This document shows positions 27,903-36,899 of a stretch of 64,000 nucleotides of DNA, in pieces (position 1 is the stretch's first letter; the number at the start of each line of letters is the position of its first letter). A program made the position numbers and the translations under genes. Source of the stretch: Candidatus Obscuribacterales bacterium (GTDB taxonomy: Bacteria; Cyanobacteriota; Vampirovibrionia; Obscuribacterales; Obscuribacteraceae). Location: the NCBI GenBank assembly GCA_019747875.1, contig JAIEQI010000006.1, positions 88,321 to 152,320 on the forward strand. Direction: 5' to 3'. The notes under the pieces are model-generated. The model made no database searches. It was given only the letters and a program-made list of their open reading frames with translations, and had not been told where the DNA came from.

Positions 27903-29768
27903 ATGAAAAGCGAGTCAATAAAACTGCCTCTTCTCGCGAGTACGCATTCCTATGTAATGCGCGCTGCTAATTTTCTGCGGAGGCAGACAGCATTTTCGAT
28001 TAGCGTCCTGTTGATGACAACATTAGGGCATTCGGTTCAGCACGTGTCGGCTGCTGAAATAGGAACGCAAAAGCCTGCGATTTCACAGGCGAAGCTACAT
28101 GTGGTTCCATTCTTTGAACCAGGCCAGTCTGTCAGTCTCACTGTAACGGACCTGGCTGGGAATCCGCTGCCGGCGGCGGAGGTCAATGTCAATGATGATT
28201 TGATTACAGCCGACAGTATGGGGATTGTGAATTTTACAGCGGTCGACGCAGAGAATATCGAGCTGACGCTCTGGTCCAGTGACAAGAGAAAGTTAGATCG
28301 GAGGAAGTTTCGAAGAAGAGCAGACGGTTTCTTTGCCGAGTCCGAGGTTATTGCTGAGGAAGCTTCCGCTCTGGCAAAGGCGACAGGCGCTCAAGCAAAG
28401 TTTCCTGATGTCGTCTTTGCACCAGCTGTAGTATCGCCCGGTGACGAGTTCGTAATTGTTGGTAGTAATTTCTCGGTTAAGGCTAATGAAGATCGTGTTG
28501 AGATAGATGGCGTCGAAGCAAGCGTCTTATCTGCAACACCTCGAACACTATTGGTAGTCGCGCCATTAAAACTTAAATTGGGGCCACTGCGGGAACTGAC
28601 AGTCAGCGTTGGCGGACAAACATCAAATGTCTGCGAAACAGACGTCGCCCGCACTTTCTTCAGTCATGTGAAAACGGAAGATGACGATGTGTCACCGGAG
28701 AAGGGCAAAATTGGAATGAACGGCACTAACGTGCCATGCATTATCAGCGTTCGCAATCCAGACCTGGAGGCAGCTTCATTATGGTCACCGGAGCCGTTGG
28801 GTGGTAATAACGTGGTGCTTACACCGGGTGGGGAGCAGAACTACGTTTCCCTTGATGTAAAACTGGCTCGACCGGACCTTGAGCCGCAGATTCAACTATC
28901 GCTGCGATCTGAACTAGATGCGGCAGAGGATGCAGAGAAGATCCCCCCGCAATTGCGTGTAGCAGCTGAGCGGGCGCAGATTATGAGGCTTGAGCGAAGA
29001 CGTATAGCCGCTGAATATAGATTGCAAGAAATCCGCAAGCGTATGTCAGAAGATCCAGGAGACCAGGAAAGGCTCATTTCCGAATCGCACGCTTTGTCAT
29101 TACGCATGCAGCATTTGTCAAAAATGCTTTTGGCTCGGCTTGCACTATTTGAGGCTCTTGGAGGAACCGATGCCCAATACAGGCAAGCAATTGATGATGC
29201 AGCCGGCGGTGCAATGGTATCACTTGATCTCTCCGTGAAGCCGGTGCAGGTGATCAGTGCGACTGAGGCAAGAACTGTTGTTAGAACAGAACGTCGCGGG
29301 CGTTCCCTGCGTTTGCTGGAGCCACCAATTCGACTGCTTCCGCCGATGACCGAGGAAGAACAGAAGATAGCTCTGGAACGCAAGGCAGCCGCTGCTGAGA
29401 AATCCGAACCAGATACCGATGATGTCCAGGATGGTTTGCGCCCGAGTTTGCCTGAGGAAGGACCTCATACATCGCAAGAAGCCAGAACGACAAGTACAGG
29501 TACTTTGCCTCCGGAAAAACCGAAGCCTAACACGAAGCCGAAATCGGCTGCTCACGGAGCCAAGCAACAGTCCGCGAGTAAATCAGCTGCTGCTCCCAAG
29601 CAATCGAAATCCACAAAGAGCACAAAAGCAGGTTCAGGACGATCTCGTTCTGGCAGCGGGCGCACAGGCCGAAGTTCTAACAAGAATGTGAGAAGTTCAA
29701 GCAAAGCAACAAGAGCGCGTGCCACCACTGGTAGAAGCACAAGAAAGCATGGTCGTCGCGCTCACTAG
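27903..29768 (+). CDS. Secreted IPT/TIG-domain protein with basic histone-like tail
   Basis: A signal-type hydrophobic stretch lies at about 32-50 (FSISVLLMTTLGHSVQHVSAAE). The start is uncertain, because the ATG at 27957 would give a more normal signal peptide and neither has a clear ribosome site. A carboxypeptidase-like beta region comes first, then an IPT/TIG domain at about 165-245 (AVVSPGDEFVIVGSNF...VEIDGVEASVLSATPRTLLVV). A charged helical segment follows. The last 95 residues are rich in Lys, Arg, Ser and Ala and resemble histone H1 tails. The tail could bind anionic surface polymer or DNA outside the cell; this is inference. Confidence 0.75.
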   Translation: MKSESIKLPLLASTHSYVMRAANFLRRQTAFSISVLLMTTLGHSVQHVSAAEIGTQKPAISQAKLHVVPFFEPGQSVSLTVTDLAGNPLPAAEVNVNDDLITADSMGIVNFTAVDAENIELTLWSSDKRKLDRRKFRRRADGFFAESEVIAEEASALAKATGAQAKFPDVVFAPAVVSPGDEFVIVGSNFSVKANEDRVEIDGVEASVLSATPRTLLVVAPLKLKLGPLRELTVSVGGQTSNVCETDVARTFFSHVKTEDDDVSPEKGKIGMNGTNVPCIISVRNPDLEAASLWSPEPLGGNNVVLTPGGEQNYVSLDVKLARPDLEPQIQLSLRSELDAAEDAEKIPPQLRVAAERAQIMRLERRRIAAEYRLQEIRKRMSEDPGDQERLISESHALSLRMQHLSKMLLARLALFEALGGTDAQYRQAIDDAAGGAMVSLDLSVKPVQVISATEARTVVRTERRGRSLRLLEPPIRLLPPMTEEEQKIALERKAAAAEKSEPDTDDVQDGLRPSLPEEGPHTSQEARTTSTGTLPPEKPKPNTKPKSAAHGAKQQSASKSAAAPKQSKSTKSTKAGSGRSRSGSGRTGRSSNKNVRSSSKATRARATTGRSTRKHGRRAH

Positions 29769-29803
29769 ATAGCTGGATTGCCCTTTCAATTAATCATGAG
29801 CAC

Positions 29804-30829
29804 TTATTGCGATCGTGTTTTCGATACATCTATTGTTTCTTTTGGTCGCTCGGCTTTCTCGTCGCTAATCTTAGTAAAGAAATCCAGAATTTTTTGCAAT
29901 GCCAGGTTCCGTGACATCCCGCCAATAAAATGCCCAGCTCCCTGAACAGGAATCAGCTGGCATTCGATTCCTTTTGCTTGCAGGCGCTTGCACAGCTCGA
30001 CTGAGTGCTCCATAGGTACATTGCGATCTTCGTCTCCATGAACGCAAATTGTTGGAATTGCGTTTTGCATTCGCTCAATTGGAGACATTTCAGAGGTCAA
30101 CTTCGCGAGCTCTTTGTCAGATGGCGGGCTCTTGAAGTAACCCTGAAGATACGTTTTAAGGTAGGGGTTTGCTGCGACTTTTTCCAACATTGTTGGACCA
30201 GAAATGCTTGCAACAGCCATCACCTTTTCGCTGGGCTCAGCGGCAAAGGTGATTCCATATGCTGCAAGCAATGCAGTCGTAGCTCCGGACGAAGAACCGA
30301 TTACAAAGATGCGATCCGGGTCCAAATGCATCGACTTTTGCCGTTCTCGAATATAGGCAATTGCTCTCTTAACATCGAGGATGTCGTTAGGAAATTCGCC
30401 GCCATTCCCACTTAAACGGTAATTGATGTTAAATACTATCCACCCCTGTTTCGCCAGCCAACGCGCAGTTCCTGCGTCGTTCAAATCTCGTTTATCGCCT
30501 TTCGTCCAGCTTCCTCCATGAACGAGGATAATTGCTGAGGGATTCTTTCTTCCCAGATCGCCTGCTACCGCTGCTGAACTCACTTTGGCAGAGGGCATAT
30601 ACAGATCGCCCGTCTGCTGCTTGTCTTTCGAATTTGCGTAGTTGATATCTGGAGTAATAGATACGCTGTCGTCCGGAAGGAATTGTGCTGCCGCGTCCTT
30701 GATCGTCTCGCTCAAATCGGGTGAGCTGACAATTGCGAAAACCAGCACAAGAAGGAAAATCATCGCCAGGACAATGCTTCCTACTTTGTGAAACTTGCTT
30801 ATAGTGCCATCGAATTTTTTTGCATCCAT
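29804..30829 (-). CDS. Membrane-anchored esterase/lipase (BD-FAE/HSL-like alpha/beta hydrolase)
   Basis: One N-terminal membrane segment (about 17-35) anchors an alpha/beta hydrolase. The oxyanion motif HGGSW is at 104-108, the nucleophile elbow GSSSG at 178-182 (Ser180), and the remaining triad members lie in HGDEDRNVPM and GAGHFIGG. The fold matches small-molecule carboxylesterases that act on short acyl or acetyl esters. It probably works on the outer face of the inner membrane. The next minus-strand gene lies 80 bp upstream. Confidence 0.83.
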   Translation of the reverse strand: MDAKKFDGTISKFHKVGSIVLAMIFLLVLVFAIVSSPDLSETIKDAAAQFLPDDSVSITPDINYANSKDKQQTGDLYMPSAKVSSAAVAGDLGRKNPSAIILVHGGSWTKGDKRDLNDAGTARWLAKQGWIVFNINYRLSGNGGEFPNDILDVKRAIAYIRERQKSMHLDPDRIFVIGSSSGATTALLAAYGITFAAEPSEKVMAVASISGPTMLEKVAANPYLKTYLQGYFKSPPSDKELAKLTSEMSPIERMQNAIPTICVHGDEDRNVPMEHSVELCKRLQAKGIECQLIPVQGAGHFIGGMSRNLALQKILDFFTKISDEKAERPKETIDVSKTRSQ

Positions 30830-30909
30830 GGGAATTCATACTTAGAAGTCGGGGATTCTTGGATGCCACGGAACATTTTGATGCTATGTTCTCAGTTGAT
30901 CGTGAACAG

Positions 30910-31443
30910 CTACTTTTTGCTTTCGTCTTTCGGCTCAATCTTATTGTAAAAATGTATGGGACCTTTGCCCTGGTCCGGAACCATGGGCTTTCCGTCAATA
31001 CCGGCAGCCCAGCCAACAATTTCATCTTGTCCATCGGTCATCAACACAATGGTACTTGCCGGCATTGATAATGACTGATCAGGTTGGGGTATTCCGTTAA
31101 CAATAGGGGTGGACTTATAGCTCGGGTCGATCCCAATTGCGAACTGATAAAAAGTTCTATAGCGGCCATTCTGTTGCACTTGCACTGTTGAATCGGGAGT
31201 GGTCATGCTCACCTTCGTATAGAGCATCTTCAAACAGTTGTCCATCTCATCTGTTGTATTTGGATAATGGTCGTGCGTCGACGCGTATTCTTTCATTATC
31301 GTACCGGTTTCGCGGAGCTGTCTCATCAAATCAGATTGTCCTAATGCGATACCTTGACTAAACGCTGGCGATGCAGAAGCAGTTGATATTGCCAGTAATC
31401 CTATGCAAGCAAGGAGATTGTTTAGTTTCGAGATGCGTCGCAT
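30910..31443 (-). CDS. Secreted protein of unknown function
   Basis: A 177-residue protein with a Sec signal (LLACIGLLAISTASASPAFS) and a clear GGAGG ribosome site 7 bases before ATG. The mature part starts with a helix (DLMRQLRETGTIMKEYASTHDHYP) that resembles the post-helix region of pseudopilin-like proteins. The remaining residues look like a small beta-rich domain (STIVLMTDGQDEIVGWAAGIDG). I do not recognise the family. Confidence 0.65.
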   Translation of the reverse strand: MRRISKLNNLLACIGLLAISTASASPAFSQGIALGQSDLMRQLRETGTIMKEYASTHDHYPNTTDEMDNCLKMLYTKVSMTTPDSTVQVQQNGRYRTFYQFAIGIDPSYKSTPIVNGIPQPDQSLSMPASTIVLMTDGQDEIVGWAAGIDGKPMVPDQGKGPIHFYNKIEPKDESKK

Positions 31444-31675
31444 TAATTTGCCTCCGAGTAGCTACAAGCTATGACCGAGTATATCATGATGAGACGCGGT
31501 CAACTCAGCGTCAGACGGGTCGTACAGCACTAATTTAGCTTGCCCTTTCAAATTTCGGCTGTTCTATCGAATAAAGTCATTTGCTAATGCCGGGACCCAA
31601 AAAGCCCCTGAATCTGACCCGGTTGTGTTTTGAATTCGTCGTTTAATATGCGAATCAAAAATTTGAGGACAGGTA

Positions 31676-32239
31676 ATGAGAGATAGGCTCGATTCTGTAA
31701 ACGTGACTGATATTAGCTGTGCGCAAGAAAATCAAGCGGAGCCTATTTGTCTCCTGAATATAGTTGATAATTCAAGCACGGCACGACAGAGCGACACACG
31801 GCCTGACGAAGAAGCAATGATCAATGCAGCCGTCCCAAGTCTAGATATCGAAGGACAAATTGCAAAGGTCGATAGAGCTGATGAAAGACGCAGTTTTACT
31901 AGAAATGGAGTTTCGCACGATGATTATTTTTCAGGCGGTGCGATAGTTTTTAGCGATGTGAAGGATCAGGATAAACGTATTCGAACTGCATACGACATGA
32001 ACGGCCGAGTGGAAGGTCGCTGCCAAGACAATGCTGATGGCAGCTCTAATTCTGAATTTAAGAGTGACTTTGGGACCTTCCGCGTTGAGCGGAGCACAAG
32101 AGGGCTGCTTACGATATTGGAGAAAGATAGTCTTATGGACTCTTGGGTTCCTGTTGATGATTCCTTTGCTCGAAAATTCATAGTGGACGAAGAAAGAAAA
32201 ATGTTCAAAGCTCCAATAATTGCACCGCGCAGAGCCTAG
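31676..32239 (+). CDS. Hypothetical protein
   Basis: A 187-residue polar protein with no signal peptide or membrane segment. The ATG follows GGACAGG. The C-terminal half alternates short strands and turns (GGAIVFSDVKDQDKRIRTAYDMNGRVEGRC; TFRVERSTRGLLTILEKD), similar in character to the repeat-rich part of the 42712-44487 protein (DGxLxT...). I do not recognise it. An upstream 232-bp gap separates it from a divergent gene. Confidence 0.55.
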   Translation: MRDRLDSVNVTDISCAQENQAEPICLLNIVDNSSTARQSDTRPDEEAMINAAVPSLDIEGQIAKVDRADERRSFTRNGVSHDDYFSGGAIVFSDVKDQDKRIRTAYDMNGRVEGRCQDNADGSSNSEFKSDFGTFRVERSTRGLLTILEKDSLMDSWVPVDDSFARKFIVDEERKMFKAPIIAPRRA

Positions 32240-32395
32240 AATCACTATTCATTTCTCAAAGCAAGCTTGATTAGCCTTGCATCGATCGCAAAGATTCAGC
32301 GTTTTGAATTTTTAATCCATTCCTTTGAACCCTTTTCAACGTTTTGACGTTTAAAAGGAAAAGGACCATTAGCTGCGGAGTCGAGAAGGGCGAAA

Positions 32396-32414
32396 GCTCC
32401 GGAAACTCCGGAGC
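32396..32414 (+). repeat. Perfect 8-bp stem hairpin in a 5' leader
   Basis: gctccgga-aac-tccggagc lies about 12 bases before the GGAGG ribosome site of the 32437 gene. An imperfect hairpin (ccttttcaacg...cgtttaaaagg) precedes it at about 32330. Together they form a compact leader that could affect translation. Confidence 0.5.
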
Positions 32415-32436
32415 GCTTTGTAGAAGGGAGGATTCC

Positions 32437-33201
32437 ATGAACAAGATCGTATCTACTCTATTGCAACGCCGAGCACATAAGCGGGAATCGAAAGGCTCGA
32501 AAGGAAGGAATTCAGCCAAGAATAAGAAGTCTCAAGAAGTAAGAGCATTCAACAATTTGCTTTCTTGTCTTGCTGAGTGTTTGACATTAGCCAGGCGCAT
32601 GGGCAGTTCCTTCGACATCGATGGCGGCATCAGGGCTCTTGAGAAAGGGCGAACATTGGCTCTAGAAGCTGGTTATCCATTGCTCGAGACTCCGATGTTG
32701 CATGAGATGATCCAATTCATCGTGTGGCTCGATTATCCGCAATCATTGCAATATTTGACCTTGCGGGCGATAGAGCTCAATCGAGAGATCTTTGGAAATG
32801 GTAGTACTGGTTTGTTTTTGCATCTGGTCACGCACATAGAGTCGCTTATGCACACCAAGAAAAAACACTCTTGTGAAAAGTTCATTCAAGAAGCGCTGCC
32901 GATTGCCATTGAAAAACAAGCTTTTCATCACGAACTATTGTTTCGGCATTTGCTTGTCGAAATCTACGATAAGCAGAAAAAATTTGCGTTGAGCAAGGAA
33001 CACCAGGAGCGCATCGAGTTCATCGACAACCTGCTTTTGGATGGGGATGCTGAAACAATGAATGACGAGATCCAGCGATTGGAAGACATGAGCTTTGTGG
33101 AGTTCGAGCGAGAATACAATCGCCAGTTCGGACTTGACGAAGATGATGCTTCTGCCTCGTTGCTGCTTGCCGGAGTTACGCTGACGCAGTCGCTCCGCTG
33201 A
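32437..33201 (+). CDS. Helical-repeat protein of unknown function
   Basis: The ATG at 32437 (MNKIVSTLL) has a GGGAGG site at 6 bases; the track's start at 32344 would run through the leader hairpin. The 254-residue product has a basic N-terminus (RRAHKRESKGSKGRNS) and then helical pairs resembling degenerate TPRs (ALEKGRTLALEAGYPLLETPMLHEMI; FIQEALPIAIEKQAFHHELLFRHLLVEIYDKQ). The C-terminus is acidic. It overlaps the converging receiver gene by 26 bp. Function unknown. Confidence 0.65.
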   Translation: MNKIVSTLLQRRAHKRESKGSKGRNSAKNKKSQEVRAFNNLLSCLAECLTLARRMGSSFDIDGGIRALEKGRTLALEAGYPLLETPMLHEMIQFIVWLDYPQSLQYLTLRAIELNREIFGNGSTGLFLHLVTHIESLMHTKKKHSCEKFIQEALPIAIEKQAFHHELLFRHLLVEIYDKQKKFALSKEHQERIEFIDNLLLDGDAETMNDEIQRLEDMSFVEFEREYNRQFGLDEDDASASLLLAGVTLTQSLR

Positions 33202-33550
33202 GAATCTTCTCGATGCGAGCTGATAAGTCTTTCAAATTGAATGGCTTCGCCATGTAATCTGTCGCTCCTGCTTCCATGAGAGCTTTGATTTCCTTGGCTT
33301 CTGTGCGACCTGTAAGCATCAGCACTTTTAAAGCACCGCCTTCATCTCGGTAGTGTTTTAGCACGTCGATGCCATTCATTCCGGGCAATTGCCAATCGAG
33401 TACGACTATATCGTAGGAACCAAATCGCATTTGTTCAAGCGCTTCCGGTCCGTTGTATACGGCTTCCACATTGTGTTGTTGAAATGCCAGCCAATCTTGC
33501 AGTGTTTCTGAAAGATCGGTGTCGTCTTCAACTAGCAGTATATTTGCCAT
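33176..33550 (-). CDS. Single-domain response regulator (CheY-like receiver)
   Basis: A stand-alone receiver of 124 residues with the complete phosphorylation site: acidic pair at 9-10, Asp52 in VVLDWQLPGMNG, Thr80 and Lys102 (AKPF). No output domain is present. It is 26 bp downstream of the HPt-GGDEF gene, so it probably takes part in the same phosphorelay, for example by exchanging phosphate with the HPt domain. The N-terminal 120 residues are similar to the receiver of the OmpR-type regulator at 22827. Confidence 0.9.
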   Translation of the reverse strand: MANILLVEDDTDLSETLQDWLAFQQHNVEAVYNGPEALEQMRFGSYDIVVLDWQLPGMNGIDVLKHYRDEGGALKVLMLTGRTEAKEIKALMEAGATDYMAKPFNLKDLSARIEKILSGATASA

Positions 33551-33576
33551 GAGATTTTCCTCTGCGGCTGGGCTGT

Positions 33577-36198
33577 TTAACCGGTGATTACGATCTGACT
33601 TCGCCCATTGTGCTTAGCCAGATAGAGACGCCTGTCAGCATTGAGAACCAGATCATGAAGCGACGTTCCATCTTCCGGAAAGTCGACCATGCCGGCGCTG
33701 AATGACGTGAAAAATGGTTCCCCTTTGTCCCCTTTGAATTCCACTTTCTTAAGTTCCTCGAGCACACGATCTAATGCTTTGTGCATTGTCTCTTTGCGCT
33801 CGTGTCTAAACGCAAGAATGAACTCTTCACCGCCCCATCGACCACGGAGGTCCTCAACCCGGAAGCGTTTGCGAAGCAATTTGCCGAAATAGGCGAGCAC
33901 TTTATCACCCGCCATGTGTCCGTATGTGTCGTTCACTTTTTTGAAGTGGTCGACGTCCATGAGGCATAAGCTGAAGTTGAAGCCGTGTCGTTCTGACTCG
34001 GAAACGAGCGCTTCAATTTGATCTGCAAAAGCACGTCTCAAGAGAAGACCTGTAAGCAGATCTCTGTCCTGGCGTTCGCGCGCCATGCGAGCCCGTTCAA
34101 GTCGCACTTTCACTCGTCGGAGCAGTTCGACGTTGATTACTGGTTTGGGCAGATAATCGTCGCCACCTGAATCAAATGCGTTCAGGCGAGAGGCAAGATC
34201 GGTCTGCGCTGTCAAAAAGATGATTGGCAGTTCTTGCCAGCGTCCGGCAGCGCGGACTTTCTTGCATACGTCGAAGCCGAGGATTCCTGGCATCATAACG
34301 TCCAACAACATTAGATCCGGCGTGAACTCTTCCAGGATGTCGAGCACATGGGCAGGATCGTTCAATGCTTTGACCAGCATGCCTTCGTTGCCTAGTGTAC
34401 TGCTAATTAGATCTGTGAAGTCAGGGTCATCATCTACAATCAAAACTCGGGAGCGACCACCTTCTCGAATAGTGATCAGATGTTGCAGTGCTTGCTGCAA
34501 TGTTTCCTTTTCAAAAGGTTTCTCTAGAAAAAGTGAGGCTCCGGCGTGTGCGGCTTCTGCTCGGTCACCCTCATCATTTTTTGCAATGAAACCGAGTGGC
34601 AAAGTCTCATAGCCGATCATGCTGCGAAGTTCGCGTGCTAACTGGAAAGCTGAGTCGCGATTGTGTTCGGTAATCTCGATCAAGGCTGCGTCAAGTTCTT
34701 GCTTGCCGGCTCTCTCGAGGGCTTCGCCTGCTTCGGTGCTAATTATCTCCAGTGGTATTCCGCCACCGTTCTTCGTTCCTAGCTCCTTGAAGATATCGAG
34801 TTCTGATCCACCGACTACCAAGACTTTTGCTTTGGCAGCGTTCGGATTCATGTTGGCAATTTCCTCTGCAGTCGGAACATAATCCGAGAACTGCATTTTG
34901 ATTACATCAACTTCTTTCTTGGCTGCTAGCATCGAGTGATCGATGTTCAACCATTCCTTTTCGTGATTGACTTCTGCAACTTCCATCATGTCTCTTGCCG
35001 AACATTCGATTTGCTCGGCATACCCGCCCAGTACATCGAAACCGCATGACTTTGATGTGCCTTTGAGATTGTGTGAAAGACGCCGGATCTCAATCAGCAA
35101 GGCGCCGTCAATGTTTGCTCGATCTACCTTCTGAATCAACTCTTCTATTTGCTTGATGCGCGACGGTAAGGATTTCGAAAATCGCTGTCTGAAATTTTGG
35201 AGGGTGGCATCAGCAAATGCATTTACTGACTGAGGAGTCGGCATCGGCGGGGCACCCGGCACCGGCAATGGACCTCCCAGATATTGAATTTGTTGTCCCT
35301 GGAAAATTTGTCCCGGCATTGGTTGCCCAGGAATTGGCGGTCCACCAGGTACCGGCATCTGATAGTTACCGGTTTGTCTGTTCGGTGGTCCCATGGGCGC
35401 ACCAGGCATCGGTGGTCCGCCGGGTCCTTGCGGTCCCCCTGGGATGGGCGGACCTCCTCCCGGAGGCATTTGAAAACTTCCAGTCTTCCTATTCATCGGC
35501 GGTCGTGGGCCGCCTGGCATCGGATGCGCTCCTGTTTGTCTGTCAGGACCAGGTCCTCCAGGTCCGGGACCTGGACCACCGGGAGCCATCACGGCTGGAC
35601 GTTGAAATTGCCCAGTGTGTCGCATCTGTTCAGGATGTGGCATCTGCTGAGCACCAGGAGCGGTGCCCTGATTTTGCAAGCCAGGCATATTATAATTCTG
35701 CGGAGTTCCGGGCGCCGGCCAAGGCGTATTCCCCGTGCCTGGGACCGCTGGTACCGGCTGCGGTACCGTGCCCATCGGAGCCGGGATCGGTTCTTGATTT
35801 TGGGCTTCAATGTGAGGCAGACCACGCTTTTGATCATGCCAGAGAGCGTCTACCTGTACCCCGAAAACGCTCGACTTAATCGGTCTGTGAAAAATGTGCG
35901 CGACTTTCAGTTCTTTTGTCACTTTTTGAAAGAATTCTGCGTCTCTCCATGTTTGAGACAAAAAGACGACTTTTATTTCTTTCTCTTTCTGCCGTAGCTT
36001 GATTATGAATCCAATTCCGTCGATATCATCGAGAGCCTCGCCCACCATGACCAGGTCTGGCGCACTCTCCGCGATTTTATCGAGAGCAGTTTGTCCGTTA
36101 GTTTCCTGCGTAACTTCAAATTCGCGCGCTTCCAGCAATGGAATAATCAGCGTGCGAAGTTGTTCATCTGTTTCCAGAACTAAGACTTTTCTACCCAT
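33577..36198 (-). CDS. Multi-receiver HPt diguanylate cyclase (REC-HPt-REC-REC-GGDEF)
   Basis: I take the ATG at 36198 (MGRKVLVLE) rather than 36234. The order over 873 residues is receiver 1 (1-115), a Gly/Pro/Met-rich disordered linker (about 135-320), an HPt domain with LSHNLKGTS (about 325-420), receiver 2 (about 455-575), receiver 3 (about 583-700) and GGDEF (about 705-873). Receiver 1 has Gly at the phospho-Asp position (LVMVGEALDD) and receiver 2 has Glu (ALIEITEH). Receiver 3 is intact (LMLLDVMMP). The cyclase has GGEEF with an upstream RVED inhibitory site. It should make cyclic di-GMP under phosphorelay control, with product inhibition. Confidence 0.88.
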   Translation of the reverse strand: MGRKVLVLETDEQLRTLIIPLLEAREFEVTQETNGQTALDKIAESAPDLVMVGEALDDIDGIGFIIKLRQKEKEIKVVFLSQTWRDAEFFQKVTKELKVAHIFHRPIKSSVFGVQVDALWHDQKRGLPHIEAQNQEPIPAPMGTVPQPVPAVPGTGNTPWPAPGTPQNYNMPGLQNQGTAPGAQQMPHPEQMRHTGQFQRPAVMAPGGPGPGPGGPGPDRQTGAHPMPGGPRPPMNRKTGSFQMPPGGGPPIPGGPQGPGGPPMPGAPMGPPNRQTGNYQMPVPGGPPIPGQPMPGQIFQGQQIQYLGGPLPVPGAPPMPTPQSVNAFADATLQNFRQRFSKSLPSRIKQIEELIQKVDRANIDGALLIEIRRLSHNLKGTSKSCGFDVLGGYAEQIECSARDMMEVAEVNHEKEWLNIDHSMLAAKKEVDVIKMQFSDYVPTAEEIANMNPNAAKAKVLVVGGSELDIFKELGTKNGGGIPLEIISTEAGEALERAGKQELDAALIEITEHNRDSAFQLARELRSMIGYETLPLGFIAKNDEGDRAEAAHAGASLFLEKPFEKETLQQALQHLITIREGGRSRVLIVDDDPDFTDLISSTLGNEGMLVKALNDPAHVLDILEEFTPDLMLLDVMMPGILGFDVCKKVRAAGRWQELPIIFLTAQTDLASRLNAFDSGGDDYLPKPVINVELLRRVKVRLERARMARERQDRDLLTGLLLRRAFADQIEALVSESERHGFNFSLCLMDVDHFKKVNDTYGHMAGDKVLAYFGKLLRKRFRVEDLRGRWGGEEFILAFRHERKETMHKALDRVLEELKKVEFKGDKGEPFFTSFSAGMVDFPEDGTSLHDLVLNADRRLYLAKHNGRSQIVITG

Positions 36199-36359
36199 AC
36201 GCCCCGATATGTGCGCCCCCATGCCCCAGCGCATATGCTGCGGTTAATTCCAATCTGCCCAGAATTTGCCTTTGCCACACTTCCCAACGGAATTTTTCGC
36301 ATTTTATGGGTCTGATAAATGGGCGGGACAGCTTCTTTCATAGTCCACACCCCCAACAT

Positions 36360-36884
36360 TCAATTAAGTCCAAAGAGGTTCAGCTGCGTGACCTCGGGAG
36401 TATCGGGCGTGTATTCTGCAATCAATTCGTCATCAGATTGAACGCGAGCGCCTTTGCGAATATGCTTCACGACTACGCCCATTTCCTTTGCTGCTTTGCT
36501 GATCAGGCGATGCCGGTGGCAATGACTGGGATCTTCTTCGGCACACATGATCGCCACCTGATACGTTTGCACGCCACGCACGAGCCGCTCCATGCCTTCT
36601 TGAAATTTTGACGTCGCCGCTAACTTGGCGTAATTGAGATTGCCCTCATCATCATAAAACTCCGGTTCTTTGGGCATTCCGCCAAGTTCTTTTCCTAGAT
36701 AGAGATACTTGAGTCCAGCTTGCACGATGGATTGCTTCAGAAACGGTCCTGTGAAATGCGTGGCATAGCGGGCATATGGATTGCTGCGCACGTCGACAAG
36801 AACTTCAATCTCGAATTGACCCAACAGCGAAATGAAATCCGCTATTGGATAATTAGAGTGCCCAACGGTAAACAGGTCAGCCAT
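36360..36884 (-). CDS. DUF488 domain protein
   Basis: A 174-residue DUF488 protein. Conserved stretches are TVGHSN (6-11), VDVRSNPYAR near 31, the Lys/Leu-Gly region YLYLGKELGG, and CAEEDPSHCHRHRL near 113 with two Cys. The family is widespread and its biochemical role is not settled. It lies 15 bp downstream of pgi and is probably co-transcribed with it. Confidence 0.88.
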   Translation of the reverse strand: MADLFTVGHSNYPIADFISLLGQFEIEVLVDVRSNPYARYATHFTGPFLKQSIVQAGLKYLYLGKELGGMPKEPEFYDDEGNLNYAKLAATSKFQEGMERLVRGVQTYQVAIMCAEEDPSHCHRHRLISKAAKEMGVVVKHIRKGARVQSDDELIAEYTPDTPEVTQLNLFGLN

Positions 36885-36899
36885 GAGACCGGACTTTTA

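Noticed and set aside
30492-31034. 180-residue minus-strand ORF
   Set aside because: Overlaps two well-supported genes in another frame (the esterase and the secreted protein).
32344-32436. N-terminal extension of the 32437 gene
   Set aside because: It would translate through the leader hairpin, and the GGAGG site sits at the internal ATG.
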